From the NCBI RefSeq assembly GCF_007120195.1, contig NZ_SKOG01000002.1, forward strand, positions 1-64,000: 64,000 bases of DNA. The letters are read 5' to 3'. The notes beneath the pieces are model-generated. The model did not search any database and was not told where the DNA came from. It worked only from the letters and a program-made list of their open reading frames with translations. Made by a program: the position numbers and the translations under genes. Of the stretch, positions 1 through 8,888 are shown piece after piece. Position 1 is the stretch's first letter; each line of letters starts with the position of its first letter. This stretch comes from Aquisalimonas sp. (GTDB taxonomy: Bacteria > Pseudomonadota > Gammaproteobacteria > Nitrococcales > Aquisalimonadaceae).

Positions 1-93
1 AACCACTACACCATGCTTCGCCAGCCGCACGTATCGGTGCTCGCCACGCGGTTGGCTTCCTGTCTGGATGACGTGGCAGTGGTGGCTTCATGA
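1..93 (+). CDS. C-terminal end of a probable PKS/NRPS thioesterase domain (partial, 5' end outside window)
   Basis: Frame 1 is open from the first base to a TGA at 91-93 and encodes 30 residues beginning 'NHYTMLRQPHVSVLA'. This resembles the C-terminal end of type I thioesterase domains of polyketide or nonribosomal peptide synthetases, where a 'G(D/N)H(Y/F)TML' block carries the catalytic histidine and is followed by a short amphipathic helix. The stop overlaps the start of the phosphopantetheinyl transferase gene as ATGA, so the two are probably translationally coupled and in one operon. A synthase followed by its activating transferase is a common arrangement. Only the tail is visible, so neither the product nor whether the upstream enzyme is PKS, NRPS or a free-standing thioesterase can be told. 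The ORF track does not list it. Confidence 0.6.
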   Translation, partial: NHYTMLRQPHVSVLATRLASCLDDVAVVAS

Positions 94-902
94 ACGAGTG
101 CATCCCGGCTAGCGACGCCTCCGGGGCTGCCCATCCATGGGGTCGTGCGCCACCACATCCTGCGCTGTCGGGCGCCGACGTCCACCTCTGGTGTGTGGCG
201 TTGGACCGGCCGCCATGGCCCCTTGAGCGACTCGCTCAGACCTTATCTGCGGACGAAAACCACAGGGCGGATGCCTTTGTGTTCGCCGCGGACCAGCGGC
301 GTTTCCTCGCCGCCCGGGGCGTGCTGCGCATGCTCCTTGGCCATTATCTTGACCGTGCGCCCGAGAGCATCGGCTTTGGCTATGGCCCGAATGGCAAGCC
401 CGAGCTCGAGCGGCCCGGGGGTAATCCGCCGGTTTGCTTCAATTACTCCCATTCCCAAGGGCTTGCCCTGTATGCGGTCACGCGCGAAGGGCGAATCGGC
501 GTGGATCTGGAAGCGCTCCGCCCGCTCCCTGATGCCGAGCAGATGGCCCGGCTGTGTTGCTCCTTTCGGGAGCAGCTGGCGCTTGCCGCTGTGCCTGCCG
601 ATCGACGCGCCGAGGCGTTCCTTGGCGCCTGGACGATTAAGGAGGCCTACGTGAAGGCAACCGGCGACGGCCTGGCCGGGCGGCTGGACCGCATCGAGGT
701 CGCTCTGACGTCGGGGGGAGTCCCGGAGTTCCACGCCGCGGACGGCGATCCGGACACAGCCGCGCGCTGGTCCGTGCGATTGCTATCCCCGGCCGCCGGC
801 CATGTGGCGGCCTGCGCCGTGGAGCGCCACGGTTACCGGTTGCGCTGCTGGTCCCTTGATGATTCTGCGGCCGGTTGGACCCTATGGGGCTTGCGGCGCT
901 GA
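90..902 (+). CDS. 4'-phosphopantetheinyl transferase, Sfp/Gsp type
   Basis: This enzyme moves the phosphopantetheine arm of CoA onto a serine of acyl or peptidyl carrier proteins, turning apo-synthases into holo-enzymes. The 270-residue protein has the pseudo-dimeric Sfp layout. 'NYSHSQG' (about 118-124) and 'IGVDLEALR' (136-144) contribute CoA and Mg binding, with Asp139 and Glu141. 'WTIKEAYVKATGDGL' (181-195) is the family WxxKEA..K signature. The ATG sits in an ATGA overlap with the upstream thioesterase-like frame, which argues that it serves that synthase. It is distinct from the housekeeping AcpS at 25.4 kb, so the genome carries two transferase types. Gene symbol withheld because sfp, entD and pcpS cannot be distinguished here. 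Confidence 0.92.
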   Translation: MNECIPASDASGAAHPWGRAPPHPALSGADVHLWCVALDRPPWPLERLAQTLSADENHRADAFVFAADQRRFLAARGVLRMLLGHYLDRAPESIGFGYGPNGKPELERPGGNPPVCFNYSHSQGLALYAVTREGRIGVDLEALRPLPDAEQMARLCCSFREQLALAAVPADRRAEAFLGAWTIKEAYVKATGDGLAGRLDRIEVALTSGGVPEFHAADGDPDTAARWSVRLLSPAAGHVAACAVERHGYRLRCWSLDDSAAGWTLWGLRR

Positions 903-982
903 GTTCGCCCGTCAACGACGTGCTCCGGCAGGCCTTGGATGCAGCTCGATTGATTGAACGAACGACCGGCAGTTCCGGGTCC

Positions 983-3037
983 TCATCTGCTTTCCTGTTG
1001 TCGCTGCTGGCTGTGGGCGGCGACCAGTTCCTGCTGCAGGTGCGCCGGCGCCTGTTCGTAGTGGCTCAGCGCCATGGCGTAGAAGCCTTCGCCGGCGGTT
1101 TGTGCCTTCAGCCGGTGGTGATAGTCGGTGAGCTCCGGTAGCGGCACCAGGGCTTCGATGACTACCTGCGTGCCGTCGGACACGGTGCGCTGCTCGAGGA
1201 TGCGGCCTCGCATGGCGCTGACCTCCCCGGTGATGGCGCCCACGGCGGTGGCAGGCGCCGTAACGGTCAGGCTCACGATGGGTTCCAGCACCACGGCCCC
1301 GGCCTTGTCAATGGCGTCGAGAAATGCCTTGCGTCCGGCGGTGGTAAAGGCCACTTCCTTGCTGTCCACCGGGTGACTCTTGCCGTCATAGACCGTGACG
1401 CGCACGTCCTGCATGGGGAAACCGGCGATAGCGCCGCTCTCGAGCACCTGGCGCACGCCTTTTTCCACCGCCGGGATAAACTGGCCCGGAATCACACCGC
1501 CTTTGACCTCGTCCACGAATTGAAAGCCCTCGCCGCGCGGCAGGGGGTCCGCGCGCAGGTAGACCTCGCCGAACTGCCCTGCCCCGCCCGTTTGCTTCTT
1601 GTGGCGGAAATGCCCTTCCGCTGCGCTCGAAATGGTCTCGCGGTAGGGAACGCTGGGCGGGCGAGTGTGGACGTCCACATTGAAGGCGCGTTTGAGGCGT
1701 TCCAGCACCACACGCAGGTGCAGCTCACCGTGGCCGTACAGTACCCGCTCGTTGAGCGACGGACGGTACTCGAGGCGCAGGCTGGGATCTTCCGCGGTCA
1801 GGCGCGCCAGCGCGTCCGCAAGCTTCTGTTCGTCGCCATGGCGGCTGGCTTCAATCGCCTGACCCAGCATCGGCGGTGGTGGCGCGGGCTCGCGCAGATG
1901 ATAGTGATCCTCGTCGTGGGAGTCGTGGAGCACGGCGTCGTACTCCAGCTCCTCGACCTTGGTGATGGCGCAGATGTCCCCCGGCACGGCCTCGGATATT
2001 TCCTGGAGCTGCTTGCCCTGTACCGCGTACAAGTGCGTTACCTTGAACGGCTTGCCCTGATTACCCACAAACAGCTGCATCCCCGGACGTACGGTGCCCT
2101 GGTGCACGCGCAGCAACGCGATGCGCCCGGCGTAGGGATCAATCGTCACTTTAAATACGTGCGCCACCACGTGCCTGTCAGGATCAGGCGCCACATTAAC
2201 CGGCTCCGCCGCCTCGCCCTCGCCCATGACGAACGGGGGCGGGTTGCCCTCGGCGGGATTGGGTGTCAGCCGTGCAATTTCGTCCAGGAGCTCGGGTATG
2301 CCGGCACCCGTGTGCGCGGAGGTAAAGCAGACGGGGATCAAGTGGCCCTCACGCAGCGCGCGCTCGAACGGGTCGTGCAACTGTTCCGGCGTGACCTCAC
2401 TGTCACCCTCGAGATACCGCGTCAACAGCGCTTCGTCCATCTCCACGACCTGTTCGATGATATCGCGGTGCGCCGAGGCCACTTCGGAGAAGTCGGTGGG
2501 TCCGCCTTGATCGGTGAAGAAGCAATCCAGCACCTTGCTTCCCCCCTCGGCGGGAAGGTTGATCGGCAGGCATTGCGGGCCGAAGACCTCTCGCAGCGCT
2601 TCCATCAGCGCTGGCCAGTCCCCGCCGGCATCGATGCGGTTGACCACGAGCACACGGCACAGGCGACGCGCCGCGGCGGCTTCCATGGCCCATCGGGTGC
2701 CGACCTCGATACCAACCTGGGCGTTCACCACCACCGCCACCGACTCCACCGCAGGCAGCACCGCCACCGTGCGCCCGAGCAGGTCCGGGGAGCCCGGGGT
2801 GTCAAGCAGGTGGGTGTGGCAGCCACGGTACTCGAAGTGACAGGCCGTGACGTCCAGCGAATGCTGCAGCTCCCGCTCCAACGGGTCGTGGTCGCACACG
2901 GTGCTGCCGCGCGCCAGTTCGCCCATCTGGCGAATGGCGCCGGCGGCCAGCAGCAACCGCTCAGCGAGCAGCGTCTTGCCGCTGCCCTCATGCCCGGCCA
3001 GCGCGATGTTGCGAATGTTGACGCTTTGATCAGTCAT
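983..3037 (-). CDS. Elongation factor G-like translational GTPase (EF-G paralogue)
   Basis: A 684-residue protein collinear with EF-G: G domain at the N terminus, then domains II, III, IV and V. The P-loop is 'GHEGSGKT' rather than the 'AHIDAGKT' of the canonical translocase. Switch II is 'DTPGSPD' and the guanine-specificity motif is 'NRID' instead of NKxD. These changes typify the EF-G-like (EF-G2) subfamily, which accompanies a normal fusA elsewhere in the genome. A role on the ribosome is inferred; whether it translocates, recycles or acts in stress is not visible. It stands alone, convergent with the phosphopantetheinyl transferase. Start ATG at 3037 gives the usual short leader before the P-loop. 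Confidence 0.85.
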   Translation of the reverse strand: MTDQSVNIRNIALAGHEGSGKTLLAERLLLAAGAIRQMGELARGSTVCDHDPLERELQHSLDVTACHFEYRGCHTHLLDTPGSPDLLGRTVAVLPAVESVAVVVNAQVGIEVGTRWAMEAAAARRLCRVLVVNRIDAGGDWPALMEALREVFGPQCLPINLPAEGGSKVLDCFFTDQGGPTDFSEVASAHRDIIEQVVEMDEALLTRYLEGDSEVTPEQLHDPFERALREGHLIPVCFTSAHTGAGIPELLDEIARLTPNPAEGNPPPFVMGEGEAAEPVNVAPDPDRHVVAHVFKVTIDPYAGRIALLRVHQGTVRPGMQLFVGNQGKPFKVTHLYAVQGKQLQEISEAVPGDICAITKVEELEYDAVLHDSHDEDHYHLREPAPPPPMLGQAIEASRHGDEQKLADALARLTAEDPSLRLEYRPSLNERVLYGHGELHLRVVLERLKRAFNVDVHTRPPSVPYRETISSAAEGHFRHKKQTGGAGQFGEVYLRADPLPRGEGFQFVDEVKGGVIPGQFIPAVEKGVRQVLESGAIAGFPMQDVRVTVYDGKSHPVDSKEVAFTTAGRKAFLDAIDKAGAVVLEPIVSLTVTAPATAVGAITGEVSAMRGRILEQRTVSDGTQVVIEALVPLPELTDYHHRLKAQTAGEGFYAMALSHYEQAPAHLQQELVAAHSQQRQQESR

Positions 3038-3216
3038 GATCGACGCTCCACGTTAGCCAGAGACCCTGATTAACCCTGTGAAGCATTATTGCAGAATGCG
3101 AGGGAGTTACCTCCCGGAGTGAGCGAGGCTGTTACCGGCGAGCTTGGCGAGCGCTGCAGCGCCTGAGCCGAAGTTGGGGGATTGGCACCAGCAACCCGCG
3201 TGCGCCGTGCAGTCGT

Positions 3217-3876
3217 TTATGGGTAGGTCGAAACCAAGCCGAGCCGGATCGCCTCGCGCACCATACCGGCCATATGCCGCAAGCCGAGGCGGCGCATGAT
3301 TTCCGCGCGGTGTGTCTCCACCGTCTTGACACTCACGCCCAGGTGTTCGGCAATTGCCCTTGTGCGATACCCTGTGGCGACCAGTCGCAGGACCTCTTCC
3401 TGGCGAGCGGTCAGCGGCTTTGATGCGCCGTCGGACGAGCCGCTAACAAGAATCGGATCAATGCGATGTCCAGACTCGACGGCCGGGAAGACGAACGGCT
3501 GGCCGGCTGCAGCCAGCCGAATCGCCGATTCGAGATCTTCGGGCTCCGCATTCATGTGGATGAAGCCACAGGCCCCCTCAGCCAGGGTCCGACGGATATA
3601 GGAATCACTGGCGTACACGGACAGGACCACGGTCTGAATCCCCGCGCACAGCTCCTGAAGGCGACCGGTAAGATTCAATCCTCCGAGAGAGGCCAAGGCA
3701 GTATCGACCAGTGCCACATGCGCCGGATGTTCGCCAGCCGCCTGCAGAAGTTCGTGGCTGGACCCGGCCTCGGCAACCACGTCCATCCCAGGGAAGGATT
3801 CAATGAGATGCCTGAGTGCACTTCGCACCAATCGGTGGTCATCGGCGAGCAGAATGCGGGTTGGCTCACTGTCCAT
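3217..3876 (-). CDS. NarL/LuxR-type response regulator, orphan
   Basis: From the ATG at 3876 the protein has 219 residues. The receiver domain (about 7-122) shows the acidic pair in 'LLADDHRLV' and the phospho-acceptor Asp58 in 'ALVDTALAS'. It is followed by a GerE/LuxR helix-turn-helix with the intact signature 'LTARQEEVLRLVATGY' and 'VSVKTVETHRAEIMRRL'. It should be a phosphorylation-controlled DNA-binding regulator. The track ORF begins 40 residues earlier, but the family's N terminus fits the internal ATG; no strong ribosome binding site is seen at either. No histidine kinase gene is adjacent. It lies in the same direction as a second, divergent regulator 270 bp upstream. The regulon is unknown. 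Confidence 0.82.
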   Translation of the reverse strand: MDSEPTRILLADDHRLVRSALRHLIESFPGMDVVAEAGSSHELLQAAGEHPAHVALVDTALASLGGLNLTGRLQELCAGIQTVVLSVYASDSYIRRTLAEGACGFIHMNAEPEDLESAIRLAAAGQPFVFPAVESGHRIDPILVSGSSDGASKPLTARQEEVLRLVATGYRTRAIAEHLGVSVKTVETHRAEIMRRLGLRHMAGMVREAIRLGLVSTYP

Positions 3877-4147
3877 AATGATGGTGGGACAACGATACCC
3901 AGCTCCGTGAAACGCGTATTTTCCGGCAAGCCATGTTCGACGTGGAACGAGGCCGAACCCTTGCCATCTCCTCCACGGAGAAGGACGACTCGCCAAGAGC
4001 GGGACCCACCTCGGGAGTCGCGAGGCCGAACGTCCAAGCCAAGCCTTCCCCGTGATTCACACGGTACAGGCCTTAGCCCCGCAGCTGCATCAGTGCAAAC
4101 CCATCGGTAAAAACCCTGAGCCGCGGGCCGACGCTACACCGTGTTAC

Positions 4148-4822
4148 TCATCTCGAACACGATAGCACACCCATGCGGACAGCCTCACGTATTAGCGCAT
4201 CGGCATCGTCAACTGCGAGTCGGCGCATAATGTCCTGGCGTTGACGAATGACCGTCCCAACCCCCACCGCGAGATAGTGAGCAATGCTTGTCATGGTAAA
4301 CCCATCGGCCAGAAGCCGGAGGATCCTGTGCGAGCTTGCCTCCAGATTGCCGAGATCAAATATCGATATATCATCGCGTTGCAGGTCATAGGAGAGAACG
4401 GTTCTGAAAATCGATGGGCACAGGAAGACCTCGCCGCTCATGGCATTGTGCAATGCGATCTCGAGATCGGCGGCGCCGGCATCGCGCAGCAGGAACCCGC
4501 AGGCGCCGCTCTCCAGCGCGCTGGTGACATCCTCCACGCTCGGGGTTACCGAAAAGATAACGACCCTGGGGCGTGACGCGCTGTGCTGCAATTGTTGCGT
4601 GACAGCGATCCGCCTCCATCCCGGCAGTTCCGCATCAATCAGCACGGCGTCAATGGGATGGGCCGCTGCGAGCTCGGATATCGCCTCGCGGCTGCCGTTA
4701 CCAGTGAGGACCTCCACGCCCCCGACCCGGTTAAGCATGCACCGCAGGCCCTCGCGGATCAGGCCGCGATCATCGGCGACCAGAACCCTGATCGGTCGAT
4801 CCGCATCATCGCTCGGATGCAT
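4148..4822 (-). CDS. NarL/LuxR-type response regulator with degenerate output domain, orphan
   Basis: A 224-residue protein with an N-terminal receiver ('VLVADDRGLIREGL', phospho-acceptor Asp63 in 'VLIDAELPG') and a C-terminal LuxR-type helix-turn-helix. The output domain is weak: the usual 'LTxRExEVL' entry is replaced by 'LEASSHRILRLLADG', and the recognition helix reads 'VGVGTVIRQRQDIMRRL' with an Arg-Gln-Arg where 'xVxxHxxxI' is normal. It may bind an unusual site, need a partner, or be drifting. It is about as long as its downstream neighbour and ends in a similar way ('LIREAVRMGVLS' versus 'MVREAIRLGLVS'), so the two may be ancient tandem duplicates. No cognate kinase is nearby. Confidence 0.75.
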   Translation of the reverse strand: MHPSDDADRPIRVLVADDRGLIREGLRCMLNRVGGVEVLTGNGSREAISELAAAHPIDAVLIDAELPGWRRIAVTQQLQHSASRPRVVIFSVTPSVEDVTSALESGACGFLLRDAGAADLEIALHNAMSGEVFLCPSIFRTVLSYDLQRDDISIFDLGNLEASSHRILRLLADGFTMTSIAHYLAVGVGTVIRQRQDIMRRLAVDDADALIREAVRMGVLSCSR

Positions 4823-4920
4823 CGAGCTGGGCTCCTATGCGAGAAGCGAGGTGCTTGGCATTCCATCCCCCGGGCGGGGAATCGTCAATGGGCTAGTATA
4901 TTACCATGGCGCGGCCCCCA

Positions 4921-5245
4921 GGCGGCGGCAACCGCCGCCGATGCTGACGGGCGTAGGGGCTACGCCCGTCAGCGTTTCCAGTGCCGACGGCAGCGCCGCC
5001 AGGCGACCGTGTCGTGCGCCTGCGGCGCGGTTTGTTTGACGGTGCATTACGCTATCGCTAATGGCACCCTACATCCTTCGATTGGCCGTGGTGCCATGGC
5101 ATGGCTGCACGCCGGAACGAGGGCGGGTTAGCGCAGCGTAACCCGCCGTCAAACAAACCGCGCCGCAGGCGCACAGCGACAGCCTGGCATGCGGTCAGCG
5201 TGGCCCGCCTCCGCGCACTTGCCGGGCGCATGCCGGCCCTACGCG
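4921..5245. repeat. Cluster of palindromic dispersed repeats, family also found at 25.1-25.4 kb
   Basis: This gene-free stretch is made of inverted repeats. Two perfect hairpins come first: GGCGGCGG-CAA-CCGCCGCC (4921-4939) and a 14-bp stem with a GGG loop (4943-4973). A 29-bp segment at 5014-5042 recurs in perfect inverted orientation at 5146-5174. Between and beside them are the imperfect palindromes 'GGTGCATTACGC..' ending in CCCTAC (5072) and 'GGCGGGTTAGCGCAGCGTAA' continuing into CCCGCC (5122-5147). The latter 26-mer is an exact reverse complement of 25222-25247. This is a REP/MITE-like element family by structure. No transposase for it lies in the window, and no protein is encoded here. 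Confidence 0.8.
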
Positions 5246-5288
5246 GGTGCAGCGCTCCACAACCCCGCTTCAATGCACAAAGCCAAGG

Positions 5289-5846
5289 TTACTCAACGGG
5301 TTGAGACCACTTGATGACCATGCCTTCGACCAGCCCGTAGGCATCAGCGCGCCCTGCAGGCAGCTCCAAAGCGGCCGCTACGGGCTGATTGGCGCGCGTC
5401 AGCGTTCTCTGGTCGGGTGTCATCCGCTCGATGGCGACGATCACGCCGTTGGCATTGATGAAAGCGATGTCCAGCGCAGCGTGGACGTTGTCCATGTGGA
5501 ATGCCGGGCGAGTCGGTTCGGCGAATACGAAGAGGATGGGGTTGACGGCAATGGCCTCCGGGCAGAGGTGTTGCATCCCAGCGGCTCTGTGGGGGCCGGT
5601 GGCGGCAAGCCGAGCGTGGAAAACCGCGGCGGTCTCGCCGCGCTCCGGCTCGGCGTCAGCGACCGTTACCTCCACCCAGGGCATAGCGGCCAGCTCGGGG
5701 GTTTTCTGCACGCACTGGGCTACGGGCCAGTCGACCACCTGGGGATGGGGTGGCGCGGCGTATAGGGCAAAGCCGCCACCCAGGAATACGATCACGAACA
5801 CCAGGGCGCGCCCGCGCCCCCTGCCCTTCCCCCGTGCTGAAGCCAT
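5289..5846 (-). CDS. DUF192 family protein, membrane anchored
   Basis: Starting at the ATG at 5846, preceded by AAAAGGAT, the product has 185 residues. A hydrophobic segment near residues 14-31 ('ALVFVIVFLGGGFALYAA') is a signal anchor, so the rest is periplasmic. The C-terminal half matches DUF192, with 'RAAGMQHL' then 'ILFVFAEPTRPAFHMDN' and 'DIAFINANGVIVAI'. DUF192 has no settled biochemical role. The longer track ORF (to 6002) runs back into the transporter gene and is not used. The gene starts 8 nt after the stop of the upstream SNF symporter and is probably co-transcribed with it. Its 3' end abuts the repeat cluster. Confidence 0.82.
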   Translation of the reverse strand: MASARGKGRGRGRALVFVIVFLGGGFALYAAPPHPQVVDWPVAQCVQKTPELAAMPWVEVTVADAEPERGETAAVFHARLAATGPHRAAGMQHLCPEAIAVNPILFVFAEPTRPAFHMDNVHAALDIAFINANGVIVAIERMTPDQRTLTRANQPVAAALELPAGRADAYGLVEGMVIKWSQPVE

Positions 5847-5854
5847 ATCCTTTT

Positions 5855-7228
5855 CTACCCGAACAGACCCGTGGCGTTCAGGAACACCAGGATCACGGCC
5901 GCCGGGGCAACGAATCGCGTCGCGAACAGCCAGGTCTTGAACACGGCGCTGTCCTGATCTGCACCCAGCTCCGAGACCACGCTGGACAGGCGCATGCGCC
6001 AAGCCACGAAAACCGCAATCAGCAGACCACCCAACGGCAACATGATGTCATTGGAGACAAACTCCAGCGCGTCGAAAATGCCCATCCCCGGCAGGAGCTC
6101 AAAGCCGCTCCAGACGTTCAAGGACAGCCCGCAGGCAATCCCCAGCACCCAGATCAATCCTGTGATCAGGGCGGCCGCCTGCGCACGGTTGCCGCCGGTT
6201 TGCTCCGTCAGGTACGCTGTTGCCGGCTCCAGCAGCGACATGCCGGAGGTCACCGCCGCCACCGAGAGCAGCACAAAGAACAGCAGGCCGAGCCCGTAGC
6301 CGAAGGGAATCTCCCCAAAGACAATCGGCAGGGTCACGAACACCAGGCCAGGGCCCTCGCCCGGCTCCAGGCCTGCGGCGAAAACGATCGGAAAGATGGC
6401 CAGTCCGGCAAGCAGGGCCGTCGCTGTATCCATGCCCACGATCCAGGCGGCACTCTTCGCGATGGATTCCTGCCGCGACAGGTAGGCGCCGTAGACCATG
6501 ATGGCGCCCATGCCCAGGCTCAGTGTGAAGAACGCCTGCCCAAGCGCCGTCAGGATGGTGCCAGCCTCCACTGCAGAGAAGTCGGGCCGAAACATAAAGG
6601 CCATGGCCTCCTGGAACGCGCCGGATGCCGCCATGCCGTAACCGACCAGCAGTATCAGCAGCACGAACAGCAACGGCATCAGGAGCGTTACGGCGCGCTG
6701 CAGACCACGCCGAACCCCCGCGGCGACAATGACGAAGAGAATCAGCATGAACAGCGTGTGCCAAACCACCACCGAGCCTGGGCTAGCGAGCAGCGTGTCG
6801 AAGAGCTCGCTGGCCGCATCGGCGGTGATGCCGCCGAAGCTGCCGAGTAGCGCCTGGAGCACATAGAACAGCGCCCAACCGCCGACCACGCTGTAGAACG
6901 ACAGGATAAAAAAGCCCGCGGCAACGCCGAGCCAGCCGAGTAAAGACCACCGCCGGGAGCGCCCCTCCTCCAGAGAGACCGAGCGCAGGCTGTTGATCGG
7001 GCTGCGTTTACCGCGGCGGCCGATGGTGATCTCCGCAATCATGATGGGTAGCCCCACCAGGAGTATGCAGAGCAAATAGATTATGACGAAGGCGGCGCCG
7101 CCGTTCTCACCGACCAGATAGGGAAAGCGCCAAAGATTCCCTAGCCCCACCGCGGAGCCGGTCGCCGCGAGGATGAAGACCAGACCGCTTGACCACTCGC
7201 CGTGAATAGAGGCACGAGGTACCGCCAT
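5855..7228 (-). CDS. Sodium-dependent transporter, neurotransmitter:sodium symporter (SNF) family
   Basis: A 457-residue polytopic membrane protein of the LeuT-fold NSS family, which imports amino acids or similar solutes with sodium. The N-terminal hallmark 'GSAVGLGNLWRFPYL' (TM1, about 23-37), which holds sodium- and substrate-binding positions, is intact, followed by 'ENGGAAF'. About eleven hydrophobic segments follow, as in bacterial members. The substrate cannot be read from the sequence. It is the first gene of a two-gene unit with the DUF192 protein. An AT-richer stretch and 'GAAGGTAAGAAGCT' precede the ATG. Confidence 0.9.
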   Translation of the reverse strand: MAVPRASIHGEWSSGLVFILAATGSAVGLGNLWRFPYLVGENGGAAFVIIYLLCILLVGLPIMIAEITIGRRGKRSPINSLRSVSLEEGRSRRWSLLGWLGVAAGFFILSFYSVVGGWALFYVLQALLGSFGGITADAASELFDTLLASPGSVVVWHTLFMLILFVIVAAGVRRGLQRAVTLLMPLLFVLLILLVGYGMAASGAFQEAMAFMFRPDFSAVEAGTILTALGQAFFTLSLGMGAIMVYGAYLSRQESIAKSAAWIVGMDTATALLAGLAIFPIVFAAGLEPGEGPGLVFVTLPIVFGEIPFGYGLGLLFFVLLSVAAVTSGMSLLEPATAYLTEQTGGNRAQAAALITGLIWVLGIACGLSLNVWSGFELLPGMGIFDALEFVSNDIMLPLGGLLIAVFVAWRMRLSSVVSELGADQDSAVFKTWLFATRFVAPAAVILVFLNATGLFG

Positions 7229-7465
7229 AGCTTCTTACCTTCTGCCGCATCGAGCGTTGATGATTTAATTCGCAAGACGTAACGCCCGTCTCCCAGCCCG
7301 GAAAGGGCAGTTCAGTCCGTTGCATCCGTTGTCCGAAGCGCCGTCCCCAACCTTCCGCCGGCCTATCCGCGGGGAATCTTCGGCATTGTACTGGCGACAC
7401 CGCCCCAATCAATTCCGCGAGGTGTGTTGGGTGGTGTTGAGCGGGCCGGCGCGCTCCAGCGCGAG

Positions 7466-8887
7466 TTAGGCACGGAGGATTCTCATGGCGTTGGTTCCCC
7501 CAGGAATTCCGGAAAACTCCCCCTTGGTCACGACCACGAGATCGCCCGGTGCCACCAGCCCCGTCTCCTTCAGTGTGCCTACGGCGTCCATGACGACCAT
7601 GGTTGCGTCGTGGTGCATGATATCGAAGGCCACGGGGTAGACGCCGCGGTACAGGGCCGTGCGACGCCGCGTGGCCTCGTGCTGGGTCAGTGCGTAGATG
7701 GGAATGGCCGAGCTGATGCGTGACATCCACAGCGCCGTTGCCCCGGATTCCGTGAGGGCGATAATGGCCTTCACCTCGAGGTGATTCGCCGTATACATCG
7801 CCGCCATGGCGATCGCTTCATCGATCCGGCCAAACTGGGAATCGATCCGGTGAGTGGAGCGCTGTGTCGCGCGCTGGCGTTCCGCGCCCAGGCAAATCCT
7901 GGCCATGGCCTCCACCGTGCGCACCGGATAGGCGCCGGTGGCCGTCTCGGCCGAGAGCATGACCGCATCGGTGCCATCCATAACTGCGTTCGCCACGTCC
8001 ATGACTTCAGCGCGCGTCGGCGTCGGGTGCGTGATCATGGATTCCATCATCTGCGTGGCGGTAATCGCGACACGGTTGTGGTTGCGCGCGGTTGCGATGA
8101 TGCGCTTTTGCACCCCGGGCAATTCGGCATCCCCGATTTCCACACCCAGGTCGCCGCGTGCCACCATGATGACGTCCGAGGCCTCGATAATCGATTCGAT
8201 GGCCTCGACCGCTTCCGCGCGTTCGATTTTGGCGATCACGCTGGCCTGGCTGCCCGCCTCCTCAAGCAGTTGCCGGGCCTCGTGCAGGTCTTCGGCGGCG
8301 CGCGGGAAGGACACCGCCACATAGTCCGCACCGAGTTCAGCGGCGCTCACGATATCAGCGCGGTCCTTGTCAGTCAGAGCCGGGGCAGAGAGCCCGCCGC
8401 CCTGGCGATTGATGCCCTTGTTGTTGGTCAAGCGCCCGCCAAGCTCGACGCGGCAGTGAATGCGGGGGCCCTCGACGCGCTCGACGCTCAGCACGAGCTG
8501 GCCGTCATCGAGCAAAAGGGTATCGCCGGGGTGGACGTCCCGGGGTAACGCCTCATAGGCGACGCCGACACCGGCCTTGGTTCCCGCATCACGGGCCAGT
8601 TCCGGGTCGAGGAAGAAGGAGTCACCGTCGTTGAGCTCCACCGCGCCATTGCTGAAACGCTCGATCCGGATCTTGGGGCCTTGTAGGTCCGCCAGGATGG
8701 CGACGTCCTGCCCCAGGCGACGGGCGGTCTCACGCACGGACCGGGCCGTGCGCGAGTGCCCTTGCGCGTCACCGTGGGAGAAGTTCAGGCGCACGACCGA
8801 GACGCCGGCCTGGATGATTCCCTCGAGGACGCCGGGTTTCTCCGTCGCTGGCCCAAGCGTTGCCACGATCTTTGTTCTTCTCGGCAT
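7466..8887 (-). CDS. pyk: Pyruvate kinase
   Basis: The protein converts phosphoenolpyruvate and ADP to pyruvate and ATP, the last step of glycolysis, in the cytoplasm. From the ATG at 8887 it has 473 residues, the usual length. Visible landmarks are the N-terminal '[13 protein letters not shown]', 'VRLNFSHG', the '[10 protein letters not shown]' region, the active-site stretch '[17 protein letters not shown]', '[13 protein letters not shown]' and the C-terminal '[16 protein letters not shown]'. The track ORF reaches back into the upstream methyltransferase reading frame and the extra 180 codons are rejected. The ATG follows the methyltransferase stop by one base (TGACATG), so translation is probably coupled. 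Confidence 0.96.
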   Translation of the reverse strand: MPRRTKIVATLGPATEKPGVLEGIIQAGVSVVRLNFSHGDAQGHSRTARSVRETARRLGQDVAILADLQGPKIRIERFSNGAVELNDGDSFFLDPELARDAGTKAGVGVAYEALPRDVHPGDTLLLDDGQLVLSVERVEGPRIHCRVELGGRLTNNKGINRQGGGLSAPALTDKDRADIVSAAELGADYVAVSFPRAAEDLHEARQLLEEAGSQASVIAKIERAEAVEAIESIIEASDVIMVARGDLGVEIGDAELPGVQKRIIATARNHNRVAITATQMMESMITHPTPTRAEVMDVANAVMDGTDAVMLSAETATGAYPVRTVEAMARICLGAERQRATQRSTHRIDSQFGRIDEAIAMAAMYTANHLEVKAIIALTESGATALWMSRISSAIPIYALTQHEATRRRTALYRGVYPVAFDIMHHDATMVVMDAVGTLKETGLVAPGDLVVVTKGEFSGIPGGTNAMRILRA

Positions 8888-8888
8888 G

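Noticed and set aside
1373-3073. 566-codon ORF on the plus strand
   Set aside because: Antisense to the EF-G paralogue; composition is a GC-rich shadow (His/Arg-rich) with no domain and no ribosome binding site.
4943-4973. 14-bp hairpin as a terminator
   Set aside because: No gene ends just upstream on the plus strand, and on the minus strand it lies between a gene start and another gene's upstream region; it fits the repeat cluster better.
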